Assembly: GCF_020447265.1 (NCBI RefSeq) | Contig: NZ_JAJADR010000001.1 | Span: forward strand, 1,488,001-1,552,000 | Reading direction: 5' to 3' | DNA: 64,000 nt | Source of the DNA: Hymenobacter lucidus | Lineage (GTDB): Bacteria > Bacteroidota > Bacteroidia > Cytophagales > Hymenobacteraceae | Part shown: in pieces, positions 14,179 through 23,900 of the stretch | Numbering within the stretch: position 1 is the stretch's first letter | How the letters are laid out: each line of letters opens with the position of its first letter | Translations under genes and position numbers: made by a program | Notes under the pieces: generated by a model | Databases searched by the model: none | What the model was told of the DNA's origin: nothing | The model's input: only the letters and a program-made list of their open reading frames with translations

Positions 14179-15369
14179 TTAGTGGATGAAGTTGAACAGG
14201 CGGCTCCAGCGGATTTTGTGCAGAGCGTCGGCGTAGGGGTCTACCGACATCCAGATCAGCACGGCTTTGCCCACAATGTGGTCGGCGGGGACGAAGCCCC
14301 AGTAGCGCGAGTCGAGCGAGTCGTGACGGTTGTCGCCCATCATGAAGTAGTAGTCCTGCTTGAAGGTATAGCTCGTCAGCGGCTTGCCGTTCTGAGTAAG
14401 TACGCCGTTCTGCATCGTGATGCCCTCATTATGCTCGTAGCGCATAATGATTTTCTGGTAGATGGGCGTGTTTTCGGGCGTGAGCTGCACTGTTTGGCCT
14501 TCTTTGGGCAACTGCAGCGGGCCGTAATTGTCCTTGTTCCAGTTTTTAGCAACGCCCGTCAGCGACGGAGTACTCTGAGGATAGTCGGGGTTGTTGGGGA
14601 ATATCTCGGCCTCGCCCTGACCCGCGGGAGCCTGGTCGAGCACAATGTCCTTGATAAATGGTTGCTGCTTAAAGAACGTGGCCGTCTGCGGTGTGGCGTC
14701 CACCACGTAGGCGGGGCCAATAGCCGTCATCTGAAGCTGCGGTACGCCGGTCGGGTTGTTGAAATCCGAAATGCCCTGCTCCTGGAAGATCTTGTCGCGC
14801 ACCGGCTCATTATCTTTCACCTGCAGGTAGTAGCGGTTCTGGCTCTGGGGCGGGTTCTCGGCCGGCTTACCGTTGATATACACCTGCATGTTCTTGATTT
14901 CGAGCACGTCGCCGGCTACGGCTACGCAGCGCTTAATGTAGTTGGTACGCAGGTCGGCGGGGTACTGGCTTTCGAAGGGTACGTTGAAGACGACTACATC
15001 ATTGCGCTTTACCTCGGAGAAGCCCGGCAGGCGGTGGGAGGTTAGCTGAATGGCGTCGGAATAGCTCTTCACGTTGAAACCCCAGAGCGTCTGATGGGTG
15101 AGGGGCACTTGCAGCGGCGTCTGGGGCGTGCGGGGGCCGTAGTGCAGCTTGCTCACAAACAGATAGTCGCCCACGAGCAGGGAATGCTCCATGGAAGGCG
15201 TCGGGATGGTGTAGGCCTCGAAGGTGGCCCAGCGGATGAGCGTGGCGGCCACTACGGCAAACAGGATGGCATCACCCCATTCCCGGAAGAAGCCCTTGGG
15301 CTTTTGCGGTGGCGTATTGGTAGTGGTGTTGGCAGCGGCAAGGCGCTCCTCCCAGGATTGAACAGCCAT
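14179..15369 (-). CDS. lepB: Signal peptidase I
   Basis: LepB cleaves signal peptides of exported proteins on the periplasmic side of the inner membrane. The 396-residue protein has a transmembrane segment near 34-50, then the serine motif PTPSMEHSLLVGD with Ser59. The catalytic lysine (NYIKRCVAVAGD) is Lys146, and the conserved GDNRHDSLDSRYWG motif lies near the C-terminus. The large insertion between the Lys box and the GDNR box (about 170-330) is typical of Bacteroidota signal peptidases. The start MAVQSWEERL at 15369 was preferred to one 10 codons upstream. It follows dapB on the same strand. Confidence 0.96.
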   Translation of the reverse strand: MAVQSWEERLAAANTTTNTPPQKPKGFFREWGDAILFAVVAATLIRWATFEAYTIPTPSMEHSLLVGDYLFVSKLHYGPRTPQTPLQVPLTHQTLWGFNVKSYSDAIQLTSHRLPGFSEVKRNDVVVFNVPFESQYPADLRTNYIKRCVAVAGDVLEIKNMQVYINGKPAENPPQSQNRYYLQVKDNEPVRDKIFQEQGISDFNNPTGVPQLQMTAIGPAYVVDATPQTATFFKQQPFIKDIVLDQAPAGQGEAEIFPNNPDYPQSTPSLTGVAKNWNKDNYGPLQLPKEGQTVQLTPENTPIYQKIIMRYEHNEGITMQNGVLTQNGKPLTSYTFKQDYYFMMGDNRHDSLDSRYWGFVPADHIVGKAVLIWMSVDPYADALHKIRWSRLFNFIH

Positions 15370-15499
15370 AAAGTCGGCAAGATGAAAGCGAAAAGCCACC
15401 GGAACAGTGGTTCTTAAGACGCTGTAATATCTGAATAATTACGTGGGAAGTCGATGAATTCCCCGAACCCGCCGCCGTACTGGTGGCGGGCCCAGAGCA

Positions 15500-16219
15500 T
15501 TACAATCCCAGCAGATCTTTCATTCCAAACACGCCCCGGTGGCTGGGCAGCCACTCGGCGGCCAGCAGCGCGCCCAGCACGAACCCGTCGCGGGAGTGGG
15601 CCTCGTGCTTGAGCTCAATTTCATCAACGGCCGAAGAGTACGTGACGATATGGGTACCAACGACTTGCCCGGTGCGCTCCGAAATGATGGCCAGCTCATT
15701 GGCAGCTTCCGTAGGCTCGTTGCGCCAGGTCGCTTTACCGGGGAAGTTGCGCAAGATACCCTCGGCAGCCGTCAGGGCCGTGCCGCTGGGCTGGTCTACC
15801 TTCTGGGTGTGGTGAATTTCCCGAACCTGCACGTTGTAGCCGCCGAACTGGTGCATTTTAGCGGCTATGTATTCATTGAAGTGAAAGAACAGGTTGACGC
15901 CCACGCTGTAGTTGGAGGCGTAGAAGAGGGCGCCGTTCTGCTCCTGGCACAGGGCCTGGGCTTCGGCAAAGTGGTGGAGCCAGCCCGTGGAGCCGCACAC
16001 CACCGGCAAACCCTGGCGCAGGCATTCCATCACGTTGGCAAAGGCCGCGTCGGGGTGGGTAAACTCGATGGCCGCGTCGACGGACGAAGCGTCGAAATCG
16101 GAAATGCGAACCTCGGGGCGGGTGGGGTCTACGATACCAGCAATCTGGTGGCCGCGGGCCACCGCCTGGGCTTCGATGGCTTGGCCCATTTTGCCGTAGC
16201 CAATCAGGAGCAGCTTCAT
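15500..16219 (-). CDS. dapB: 4-hydroxy-tetrahydrodipicolinate reductase
   Basis: DapB reduces 4-hydroxy-tetrahydrodipicolinate with NAD(P)H in the lysine/diaminopimelate pathway. The 239-residue protein shows the nucleotide-binding GYGKMG (7-12) and the substrate motif EIHHTQKVDQPSGTA, which includes His136, His137, Lys140 and SGT. It ends in a typical ALLAAEWLPSHRGVFGMKDLL segment. The start overlaps the DUF5683 gene by 4 bases, indicating translational coupling. Confidence 0.97.
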   Translation of the reverse strand: MKLLLIGYGKMGQAIEAQAVARGHQIAGIVDPTRPEVRISDFDASSVDAAIEFTHPDAAFANVMECLRQGLPVVCGSTGWLHHFAEAQALCQEQNGALFYASNYSVGVNLFFHFNEYIAAKMHQFGGYNVQVREIHHTQKVDQPSGTALTAAEGILRNFPGKATWRNEPTEAANELAIISERTGQVVGTHIVTYSSAVDEIELKHEAHSRDGFVLGALLAAEWLPSHRGVFGMKDLLGL

Positions 16220-16887
16220 TTTAGGGGGCGCTGTGCGCGCGTATTGTTCAGGGAAAGGGTAATGGAAATGCCGGGCGTGAGGGCCGCCGTAGGCATCCAG
16301 AGCAGGGAGGGCTGCCAGCGCAGGCCCAAATCGTCGCTGATGTCGAAGTCCTTGAGGTGGGCATCGACGACGGCATCGAGAATCGTCATGGTGTAGGCCA
16401 GAGCGGCGTAGGCAATGAAGACGTCGCGCTTATTGCGGTAAAAAATGATGCCCTGGTACACCACGCTGCTGTCGCGGGCCTTGGCTACGTTGGGGCCAAG
16501 CTGTTCGCGGTAGTTAGCGGGCCGGTTTTTCCTGGGAGTAGTCAGAATGGCATAACCGTCCACATACTCCCGGTAGCGGGTCTGGTAGAAATACTCGCCG
16601 TAGAGCGTGCCGCCGATAGCGCCGTACACCAGGGGCAGCTTCCAGTATTTGCGGTTGTAAATCTGGCCCGCGCCGGGTAGCACTGCTGCCAGCAGGCCCG
16701 CCTTTTTGGGCCGCGTCACGGCCATGCCCAACAGCTTTTCCGTACGCCGCGAATCCTTGGTCAGCGTTGGGGTGCTTACTACCGCCGAATCGGGGCCCGC
16801 CGTTATAACTTGGGCCTTGGCCGGTAGTGCCAGCGCGAGGGCAGTCAGTAGGCTCAGGGGAGAAATTCGGTTGCGGAAGGCCGTCAT
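16216..16887 (-). CDS. DUF5683 family exported protein
   Basis: A 223-residue protein with a signal peptide (MTAFRNRISPLSLLTALALA, cut near AKA-Q). The conserved DUF5683 core follows: KKAGLLAAVLPGAGQIYNRK, KLPLVYGAIGGT, and RDVFIAYAALAYTMTILDAVVDAHL. Two hydrophobic stretches suggest membrane association. The function is unknown. In many Cytophagales, from memory, this family sits between parB and dapB, as it does here: 11 bases after parB and 4 bases overlapping dapB. Confidence 0.9.
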   Translation of the reverse strand: MTAFRNRISPLSLLTALALALPAKAQVITAGPDSAVVSTPTLTKDSRRTEKLLGMAVTRPKKAGLLAAVLPGAGQIYNRKYWKLPLVYGAIGGTLYGEYFYQTRYREYVDGYAILTTPRKNRPANYREQLGPNVAKARDSSVVYQGIIFYRNKRDVFIAYAALAYTMTILDAVVDAHLKDFDISDDLGLRWQPSLLWMPTAALTPGISITLSLNNTRAQRPLK

Positions 16888-16898
16888 TAAACTGGTCG

Positions 16899-17864
16899 TT
16901 AGGCTGGTTGCAGGATATGCAGAATGCGCTGCATATCTTCTACCGAGTCGAACGCAATTTTGATTTCGCCATTGCCCTGGGGGCTCGACTTTACCAGCAC
17001 TTTGCTACCAAACCGGTCGGAGAGGTAGCGCTCGGTGCGGCGCAGCTCGGCCACGGGAATGTGGATCTGGGTATCCTGCACGGCCTGGGCACTGGGCGCG
17101 TCGGCTTTGCGGGGCGCTACCAGGCCGGCGCGCACCAGCTGCTCCACCTTGCGCACCGACAGCTCCTCGGCCACGATGCGGTGAAACAAGGCCAGCTGTT
17201 GCTCGGCATCGTCGATGTTGATCAGAGCGCGGGCGTGGCCCATGCTGATGACCGTGTCGCGCAGGCCGATCTGAATATCGGGCGGCAGCTTGAGCAGGCG
17301 CAGGTAATTGGTAACGGTCGAGCGGTTTTTGCCCACCCGGTCGCCCAGCTCTTCCTGCTTCAGGTTACACTCACTCACCAGCCGCTGATAGCTCAGGGCA
17401 ATTTCGATGGCGTTGAGGTTTTCGCGCTGAATGTTCTCAATCAGAGCCATTTCCAGCATCTGCTGGTCGTCGGCCTTGCGGATGTAGGCCGGAATAGCAT
17501 CGAGGCCCGCCAGCTTGGAAGCCTGCAAGCGCCGCTCACCGGAAATGAGCTGGTAGGCGTTGGTGCCAGTTTGGCGCACCGTAACGGGCTGAATGATGCC
17601 CTGAATCTTGATAGATTCGGCCAGCTCCTGCAGGGCTTCCTGGTCGAAGTGAGTGCGGGGCTGGTAGGGGTTGGCCTCAATCTGGCCGACGGGAATAAAG
17701 CCGACGGAGTTCATGGGGTGGGGTACGAGGCCCACCCGGTCGCCTTTCTTCTCGTAGCTACCTTCAATTAGGGCGTTGAGGCCGCGGCCCAGGCCCCCGA
17801 CTTTGCGTTTGGCTACTGCGGGAACCGCCGCCGGAGCGTTTTTCTCTTCGTTCTTCTCAGACAT
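16899..17864 (-). CDS. parB: Chromosome-partitioning protein ParB
   Basis: ParB binds parS sites near the origin, spreads as a CTP-dependent clamp, and works with ParA to segregate chromosomes. The 321-residue protein has a basic N-terminus (GLGRGLNALI), the CTP-binding C-motifs (GERR at 109-112, and ENIQREN near 143), and an HTH core (QEELGDRVGKNRSTVTNYLRLLKL). A C-terminal dimer domain ends near ILHILQPA. All motifs look intact. It heads a parB-DUF5683-dapB block on the minus strand. parA, which normally precedes parB, lies 8.4 kb away, beyond a glycan-utilisation island. Confidence 0.96.
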   Translation of the reverse strand: MSEKNEEKNAPAAVPAVAKRKVGGLGRGLNALIEGSYEKKGDRVGLVPHPMNSVGFIPVGQIEANPYQPRTHFDQEALQELAESIKIQGIIQPVTVRQTGTNAYQLISGERRLQASKLAGLDAIPAYIRKADDQQMLEMALIENIQRENLNAIEIALSYQRLVSECNLKQEELGDRVGKNRSTVTNYLRLLKLPPDIQIGLRDTVISMGHARALINIDDAEQQLALFHRIVAEELSVRKVEQLVRAGLVAPRKADAPSAQAVQDTQIHIPVAELRRTERYLSDRFGSKVLVKSSPQGNGEIKIAFDSVEDMQRILHILQPA

Positions 17865-17907
17865 ACCGACATTCAGCTTCCACCCAATACCAGGTGAAAG
17901 GAGGATT

Positions 17908-17915
17908 CAAAAATA
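17908..17915 (-). promoter_or_regulatory. -7 element upstream of parB
   Basis: On the minus strand TATTTTTG matches TAnnTTTG exactly and lies 44-51 bases ahead of the parB start. It suggests parB now has its own promoter. No clear -33 TTTG is seen at the right distance. Confidence 0.45.
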
Positions 17916-17944
17916 CACAATGGATGGGGAAGCGGCAGGAAAAA

Positions 17945-17975
17945 TGTTCCACGCTGGGCAAATAATCGTGGAACA
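17945..17975. promoter_or_regulatory. Split parS-like inverted repeat
   Basis: TGTTCCACG at 17945-17953 and CGTGGAACA at 17967-17975 are perfect inverted copies, separated by 13 bases. Joined through their central CG they would form the 16-base parS-type palindrome TGTTCCACGTGGAACA. It lies just upstream of the parB -7 element. I did not see a contiguous parS elsewhere in the window. Confidence 0.55.
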
Positions 17976-18099
17976 TCGGTGGGAGTGCTTGGCTTTCAGG
18001 GAGGTAAGGCGGCAGTCGGGGGTGCGGCGTAGGCCCTGGGCTGCCAATGCGCGTTGGCGGGGGGACCAGGGCCACTGACAGGGCTACCCTGCCTGGGCG

Positions 18100-19164
18100 T
18101 TATTCCCCGGCGGGCTTAGGCAATGCGGTACCGGTGGCCACGGGCGTACCGAAGTTAGGCGTGCCATCGGCATTCCAGGTAAACTTCTGCATCCGGGGGC
18201 TGCGGGTGTCGCCGCAGCCCTGCCCGGGTTGGGCATTAGCGTGGTAGATAAGCCAGTCCTCGGTGCCGTCCTTGCTTTGGAAGAATCCGTTGTGGCCGGG
18301 GCCAAACGCCCGGCCCGCCGGGTTTTTCACGAAAACCGGCGCGGCCGACTTCGTCCAGGCGGCGGGCCGGAGCGGGTCGGCGGTGGCCGAAGCGGTGAGC
18401 AGGCCCAGGGCGTAGTCGTCGGTGCTGCAATGGCTGGCCGAGTACACGATAAAGGTTTGGTTGCCGTGCCGGAGCACTTCGGGACCTTCATTCACGGCCG
18501 GGCTACCATTTTGCTCCCAGCCGTACTCGGGCCGGGAAAGCTCGATGCGCGGGCCGACGAGCGTCCAGGGCGTACTCATTTCGGCAATGTAGAGACGCTG
18601 CGCCTGGCTGCTGGCCGTTTCGTGGCCCGACCACAGCAGGTAGCGTTTGCCGTTTTGCTCCAGCACCGTGCCGTCGATGGCCCACAAGTCCTGGCCGGGC
18701 ACGGCTAGGCGGCCCTTATCGACCCAGGTGCCGGTGGTAGGGTCGGGGCTGGCGTTTTCGAGTACGTAGAGGCGGTGCCCGTCGCAGCAAAGCGGGTCGG
18801 CGGCGTAGTAGATATACCACTTGCCATCCAGAAAGTGCAGCTCGGGGGCCCAGATGTCGCGCTGATTGACGCCGGCCTGCTGGGGCGTCCAGACCACGGT
18901 ACTGACGGCCGAGCCCAGCTCCGACATTTTCGCCGTTTTGCGAATCGTCAGGTTGTTGCCCGTCGTGTGCATGTAATAATAAAAGTCGCCCCGGCGGATA
19001 ACCCACGGGTCGGGCCCAGCCTGGAGCAGCGGGTTGGTGAAGGTGGTGAGCGTGGGCGGCGTGACGGGCGGGGGCGGGGCAGCCGTTTTCTGGCAGGCCA
19101 GCGTGAGGGTCAGCAGACTTATGGTCAGCAGGCGGCGGAACAGGCAGCGCATATGAGTAGGCAT
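18100..19164 (-). CDS. GH43-family glycosidase lipoprotein
   Basis: The protein (354 residues from the first ATG, or 350 from MRCLFRR at 19152) starts with a lipoprotein signal ending LTLTLAC, so it is probably anchored to the outer membrane. The five-bladed GH43 propeller motifs are visible: AGPDPWVIRRGDFYYY with the base Asp, RDIWAPELHFLDGKWYIYY, WAIDGTVLEQNG with the pKa-modulating Asp, and NEGPEVLRHG with the acid Glu. Arabinofuranosidase, endo-arabinanase and xylosidase activities all occur in GH43, so the substrate is open. It is the last gene of a SusC-SusD-GH43 unit on the minus strand. Confidence 0.88.
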   Translation of the reverse strand: MPTHMRCLFRRLLTISLLTLTLACQKTAAPPPPVTPPTLTTFTNPLLQAGPDPWVIRRGDFYYYMHTTGNNLTIRKTAKMSELGSAVSTVVWTPQQAGVNQRDIWAPELHFLDGKWYIYYAADPLCCDGHRLYVLENASPDPTTGTWVDKGRLAVPGQDLWAIDGTVLEQNGKRYLLWSGHETASSQAQRLYIAEMSTPWTLVGPRIELSRPEYGWEQNGSPAVNEGPEVLRHGNQTFIVYSASHCSTDDYALGLLTASATADPLRPAAWTKSAAPVFVKNPAGRAFGPGHNGFFQSKDGTEDWLIYHANAQPGQGCGDTRSPRMQKFTWNADGTPNFGTPVATGTALPKPAGE

Positions 19165-19243
19165 AGGGCTAATAGTTAGTTGTTATATAAGTGTCGTTGG
19201 CTGGGCAGTGCTGCTCGGGTGGCATCTTGGAAAACGAAAATCG

Positions 19244-19279
19244 AAAGAGCCGCTCCGGCCGAGGCCGGAGCGGCTCTTT
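19244..19279 (-). terminator. Terminator between susD and GH43
   Basis: A perfect 17-bp stem (AAAGAGCCGCTCCGGCC with its complement) and a 2-base loop, bounded by A- and T-tracts. It lies between the susD stop and the GH43 start, and could reduce read-through into the GH43 gene. Confidence 0.75.
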
Positions 19280-19300
19280 GCTGCTTCATTTAGCCTGGCG

Positions 19301-20881
19301 CTACCAATTCAGGTTTTGCTGCAGCCGGTTCAGGTCGACTTCCGTTTGCAGCAGGGGCAGCAGCTGCGACTTACCGACCACGAAATTGTTGAAGTCCGGG
19401 TCGCGGGTTTTGAGCACGTTCACCGAGGCCGCGTCGGAGAGCATGCCCCAGCGCTGTAGGTCGAACCACCGCACACCTTCGCCCGCCAGCTCCGTTACCC
19501 GCTCGTGCATTAGCTGGGTGCGCAGCGCGTCGCGGGTCAGGGTAGTGGGCAGCGGGGCCAGGCCGGCGCGCTGCCGCACCCGGTTGACCAGCGGAATAGC
19601 GGCGGCCGGGTTGTTCTGCTCATTCAGGGCCTCGGCCTGCAGCAGCAGTACGTCGGCCAGGCGCATCACCCGGTGGTTGATGGGCGAGTCGAAATCCTCG
19701 AAGGTGCGGTAGTAGTCGGTCTGGTACTTGCGCCAGTACACGCGGGAGCGGTTGCGGGCGTCTTTGCCGTAGCGCGTCAGAAAGCCGGTGCCGTAGACCA
19801 GCGTATCGGCGTCGGCGGGCAGGGCCGAGGGAAACAGGGTTTGGTCGCGGCGGTTGTAGAAGGTGGTGGCCGCCAGGCGCGGGTCGCGCTGCCCGGTAGT
19901 GGTGGCTTCCTGCAAAAACTCGCGCACTACCCAGGGCCGCACCTCGCCGTCGTTGAAGCCGAAGCCCGGCACGCCCCAGAACTGGGAGCGTTGCCCGCCC
20001 TGCGAGGAAGTGGCATCGGGGCCGCCGCCGGCGTCGTTGCCGCCTTTCTTCTCATCCGAAAACTGCACCTCGAAGATGGACTCCTTGTTGTTTTCGGTGG
20101 TGTGGCGGAAGTTGTCGGCATAGTTGGGTACCAGCTCGTACTGGGGCGAGTTGATAACCTGGGCAAACTGGGCCTGCGCCTCGGCCCAACGCTTGTTTTG
20201 CATATGCGCCTTGCCCAGCAGCGTGGTAGCGGCGCCCCGGGTGGCCCGGCCCACGTCGTTGCCGGTGTAGGAGAGGGGCAAGTCGGGCTGGGCGGCGGTC
20301 AGGTCGCTTACCACCAGCGCCCACACGTCGGCTTCTTTGCCCTGGGGGCTGGTTTGGTTCAGGTTGGTGGAGTACTGGGTTACGAGGGGCACATTGCCAT
20401 AGAGCGACACCAGATTGAAGTACGATAAGGCCCGCAGAAACCGGGCTTCGGCCACGATGCGCTTTTGCAGCTGCGCGTCCATGCCCTGAATGGTGGGCAC
20501 CCGGTCGATAACCTGGTTGCAGCGGAAAATGGTGCGGTAATGGTCGCGCCAGATGTTGTTCGATACCTCGAAGTCGTAGTTGGTCTGGATGAAGTGGGTG
20601 AAGTCAGCCAGCTCGCCCCAGGGGCTTTGGCTGAAGCCCGTGTCGTCGCGCAGGTCGAAGGCGAAGTGCAGCCAGCGGCGGTACATACCCAGCCCCTGCA
20701 GGCCGGCGTAGCAGGCCACCGAGCCCCGCACGGCGTCGTCGCTGGTGCGCCAGCTGAGCTCGGTCAGGGGCAGGTTGGGGTTGCTCTGGTCGAGCAGGTC
20801 TTTTTCGCAGGCCGTGGTGCTCAGCAGCAGCATGCCGGCCAGGCCCAGGCGGGTGAGCAGCGGAAGAAAGGAGGCTTTCAT
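19301..20881 (-). CDS. SusD/RagB-family nutrient-binding lipoprotein
   Basis: SusD-type lipoproteins cap a SusC barrel on the cell surface and bind glycan. The 526-residue protein has a lipoprotein signal (LLLSTTACEK, lipid on the Cys near residue 25). TPR-like helical repeats and the family endings follow: RVMRLADVLLLQAEALNEQ, then IPLVNRVRQRAGLAPLP and LMHERVTELAGEGVRWFDLQRWG. It ends in NLNW. It is 34 bases downstream of the susC stop, so the pair is co-transcribed. The glycan ligand is unknown but is likely hemicellulosic, given the GH43 neighbours. Confidence 0.95.
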   Translation of the reverse strand: MKASFLPLLTRLGLAGMLLLSTTACEKDLLDQSNPNLPLTELSWRTSDDAVRGSVACYAGLQGLGMYRRWLHFAFDLRDDTGFSQSPWGELADFTHFIQTNYDFEVSNNIWRDHYRTIFRCNQVIDRVPTIQGMDAQLQKRIVAEARFLRALSYFNLVSLYGNVPLVTQYSTNLNQTSPQGKEADVWALVVSDLTAAQPDLPLSYTGNDVGRATRGAATTLLGKAHMQNKRWAEAQAQFAQVINSPQYELVPNYADNFRHTTENNKESIFEVQFSDEKKGGNDAGGGPDATSSQGGQRSQFWGVPGFGFNDGEVRPWVVREFLQEATTTGQRDPRLAATTFYNRRDQTLFPSALPADADTLVYGTGFLTRYGKDARNRSRVYWRKYQTDYYRTFEDFDSPINHRVMRLADVLLLQAEALNEQNNPAAAIPLVNRVRQRAGLAPLPTTLTRDALRTQLMHERVTELAGEGVRWFDLQRWGMLSDAASVNVLKTRDPDFNNFVVGKSQLLPLLQTEVDLNRLQQNLNW

Positions 20882-20915
20882 ATCGGGAGCTACTTAGAAG
20901 TAAAAAGAACCGGAC

Positions 20916-23900
20916 CTAGAAGCCCGCCTGAATGCCCAGCGTGAAGGAGCGCAGGTTGGGGTAGGAGCCCTCATCGACGCCGCGGGCCAGGTTGTTGCCC
21001 AGGGTGTTGAAGGCGCCGCTGCCCACGGTTTCGGGGTCGTAGCCGGTATAGTCGGTCACGGTAAACAGGTTCTGGGCCGTGGCAAACACGCGCAGCGAGG
21101 CCACGTATTTGGTGCGTTCCAAGGCCGTTTTGGGCACGCTAAAGCCCAACTGCAGGTTTTTCAGGCGCAGGTAAGAGCCGTCTTCGAGCCAGCGCGTGGA
21201 GTTGAACCGGGCGTTGTTGCCGGCGGCCTCCCCGTTTTGCGGCCCGCCCGACTTGATGGCGCGCGGCGTGGAGGTGGAGGGGTTGGTGGGCGTCCAGGGG
21301 TTGAAATCCGCGCGGTAGTTGCTGTTGTCGGCTGTGTTGTCGGTCAGAAACCGGCTCAGGTTCATCACGTCGTTGCCCTGTACGCCCTGCAGGAAGGCCG
21401 TCAGATCGAAGCCGCCGTAGCCCAGGTTCAGGTTCAGGCCGTACTGCAGCTTGGGAAACACCCGCCCGACGTGGGTTCGGTCCTTGTCGTTGATGACGCC
21501 GTTGTTGTCCTGGTCCTTGTAGCGCACGTCGCCCGGGGCCAGGCCGGCCGGAATATTGGCCTCGCCGGTCTGGTAGATGCCGTCGAACTGGTAGAGGTAG
21601 AACGAGCCCACTTCGTAGCCCACCTCGGTGCGGGTAATGTCGCGGGGGCCGCCGTTGAAGAAGTTGGCCGAGCCGGTACCCTCACTGCCAGCTGTACCCA
21701 GGTCCAGTACCTCGTTTTTGAGCGTGGTCAGGTTAGCCGTGGCCCCGTAGCGGAAGGTGTTCCGGTCGTCGTTGTAGCCCAGCACCACCTCGAAGCCCCG
21801 GTTTTCCAACTTGCCCAGGTTGCGGTAGGGGTTGTCGCCGGCGTTGCCCAGCGTGAGGGGCAGATTGGGGTTAATCAGTGCGTTGAAGGTTTGCGACACG
21901 TAGTAGTCGGCCGACAGCGTCAGGCGGTTGTCGATAAAGCCCGCGTCGAAGCCCACGTTGGTGGTGCGGCGGTCTTCCCACCGGATGCCGGTGCTGGCGT
22001 AGTTGGTTTGGATGGCCCCGTTCTGAATGCCGCCGCCCAGCACGTAGTTGGCGTTGGTGTTCAACGAGCCCTGCGAGTTGTAGGAGCCGCCGAAGAGGCC
22101 GCCCAGCAAGTCGTTGCCCAGGCGGCCGTAGGAGGCCCGCAGCTTGAGGTCGGAAATGCTGGTGATGCCCGTAAAGAAGGCTTCCTTCGACACCCGCCAG
22201 CCCACGGAAGCCGCCCCGAAGTTGCCCCAGCGCTTCCCGGCCTCAAAGCGCGACGACCCGTCGCGGCGGTAAGCGGCCGTGAGCAGGTAGCGCTGGTCGT
22301 AGTCGTAGGTAGCCTGGGCGAAGAAGGACTGCTTACCCCACACGTACGACGAGCCGATGGCCTGGGGCGTGGTGGTGCCCGCGCTCAGCTCCCAGAAGTA
22401 CGTGGGGCCGGTGCCGTAGCCGAAGTTCACGCCCCGGGTAAAGTCCTGCTGGAAGCGCTGCTGGCTGTAGCCGCCCACCACCGTCAGGTTGTGGTTGCCG
22501 AAGCTCCGGTCGACGGTGAGTGTGTGCTCGGCCATGCCGAAGAGCTCGGTGCCCTGGTTTTCGCCGAAGTTGGAAAGTTGGGTAATGTCGTTTTGCCGCC
22601 AGATGCCGTACTGCCGCTTCTGCTGGTCGTGAAAGGCGTGGAACTCGGTGGCCAGATTGAGGCGGTAGCGCAGGAAGTCGAAGATGGATACCTCGCCGTA
22701 CACGTTGCCCTGCAGGCGGTTGGAGGTGCCGGTGTCGTTGAGCAAATCCTGGGAGGCCAGGGGGTTCAGGCCAAAGGTGCTGGCATTGCCGTTGCCGATG
22801 CCGTAGCCGCCGGGCGTGGTGGCGTCACGCACGGGAATGACGGGCAGCATCTGCACCACGTTGTAGAACGGCGAGCCGTAGAAGGGAATGACGTTCAGGC
22901 GGGTTTGGTTGGTGCGGGAGAGCATGGCGTTTTCGCCGAACCGAAACCGGCCCCGGTTGAAGCCCGTGTTGATGCGCATGCTGTAGCGCTCAAACTCCGG
23001 CCCCTTCACCGTACCGGTTTGCTTGAAGTAGCCGCCCGCCACGTTGAAGGTGGAGTTGGGCCCGCCGCCCGAAAAGTTCAGGTTGTAGTCCTGAATCGAG
23101 CCTTGCTGGAAGAATTCCTCCTGCCAGTCGGTGTCGGTGCCGGCCGGCAGGCTAGCCGCGTAGGGCTGGCGCGCCAGGCCGGCATTGTCGTAGGCCTGGT
23201 TGTTGATGGCGGCCCACTGCTGGGCGTTCATCAGGTCCAGGCGGCGCACCAGGTTCTGCACCCCGCCGTTCACGCTGAAATTAATGCCCGTGGTGCCGGC
23301 TTTGCCTTTTTTGGTGGTAATGATAATCACGCCGTTGGCCCCCGAGGCTCCGTAGGGCGCCAGGGCCGCCGCGTCCTTGAGCACCTGCACCGATTCGACG
23401 TCGGCTGGGTTGAAGTCGCGCTGTCCGCCCTGGCTTTGCACCCACAGCCCGTCGATAACGTAGAGCGGACCGCTACCGCTGGCAATGGTGCCCAGGCCGC
23501 GGATGTTGATGTTAGGCGCCTGGCCCGGCTGCCCGGAGTTGTTGACCTGCACGCCCGGCAGCCGGCCCTGAATGGCTTCCCCCACGGAGGCTACCGGGGC
23601 CCGGCGCACTTCCTGGGCACTCACGCTGGCCACCGAGCCCGTCACGTCCTGGCGGTTCTGAGTCAGGTAGCCCACTACTACTACTTCACTGAGCTGCTTG
23701 GCATCCACGGCCAGGGCTATATTCACCTCGCTGCGCCCACTCACGGGCACATCCTGACTCAGGTAGCCCACGAAGGAAAACGTGAGTGTAGCATTATCAC
23801 CCACGGTGAGGGAGTAGCGGCCATCGGCATCGGTGGTTGTGCCGTTGGTGGTGCCTTTTTCGAGCACGGTTACGCCCGGCATCGGCTGGCCTTTTTCGTC

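Noticed and set aside
15467..15490. Hairpin between dapB and lepB as terminator
   Set aside because: The stem is GC-rich but has no T-run, and the genes are probably co-transcribed. The evidence is too weak.
17945..17975. Intrinsic terminator
   Set aside because: The stem is only 9 bp, the loop is 13 bases, and no T-run follows on either strand. The half-site identity with parS explains it better.
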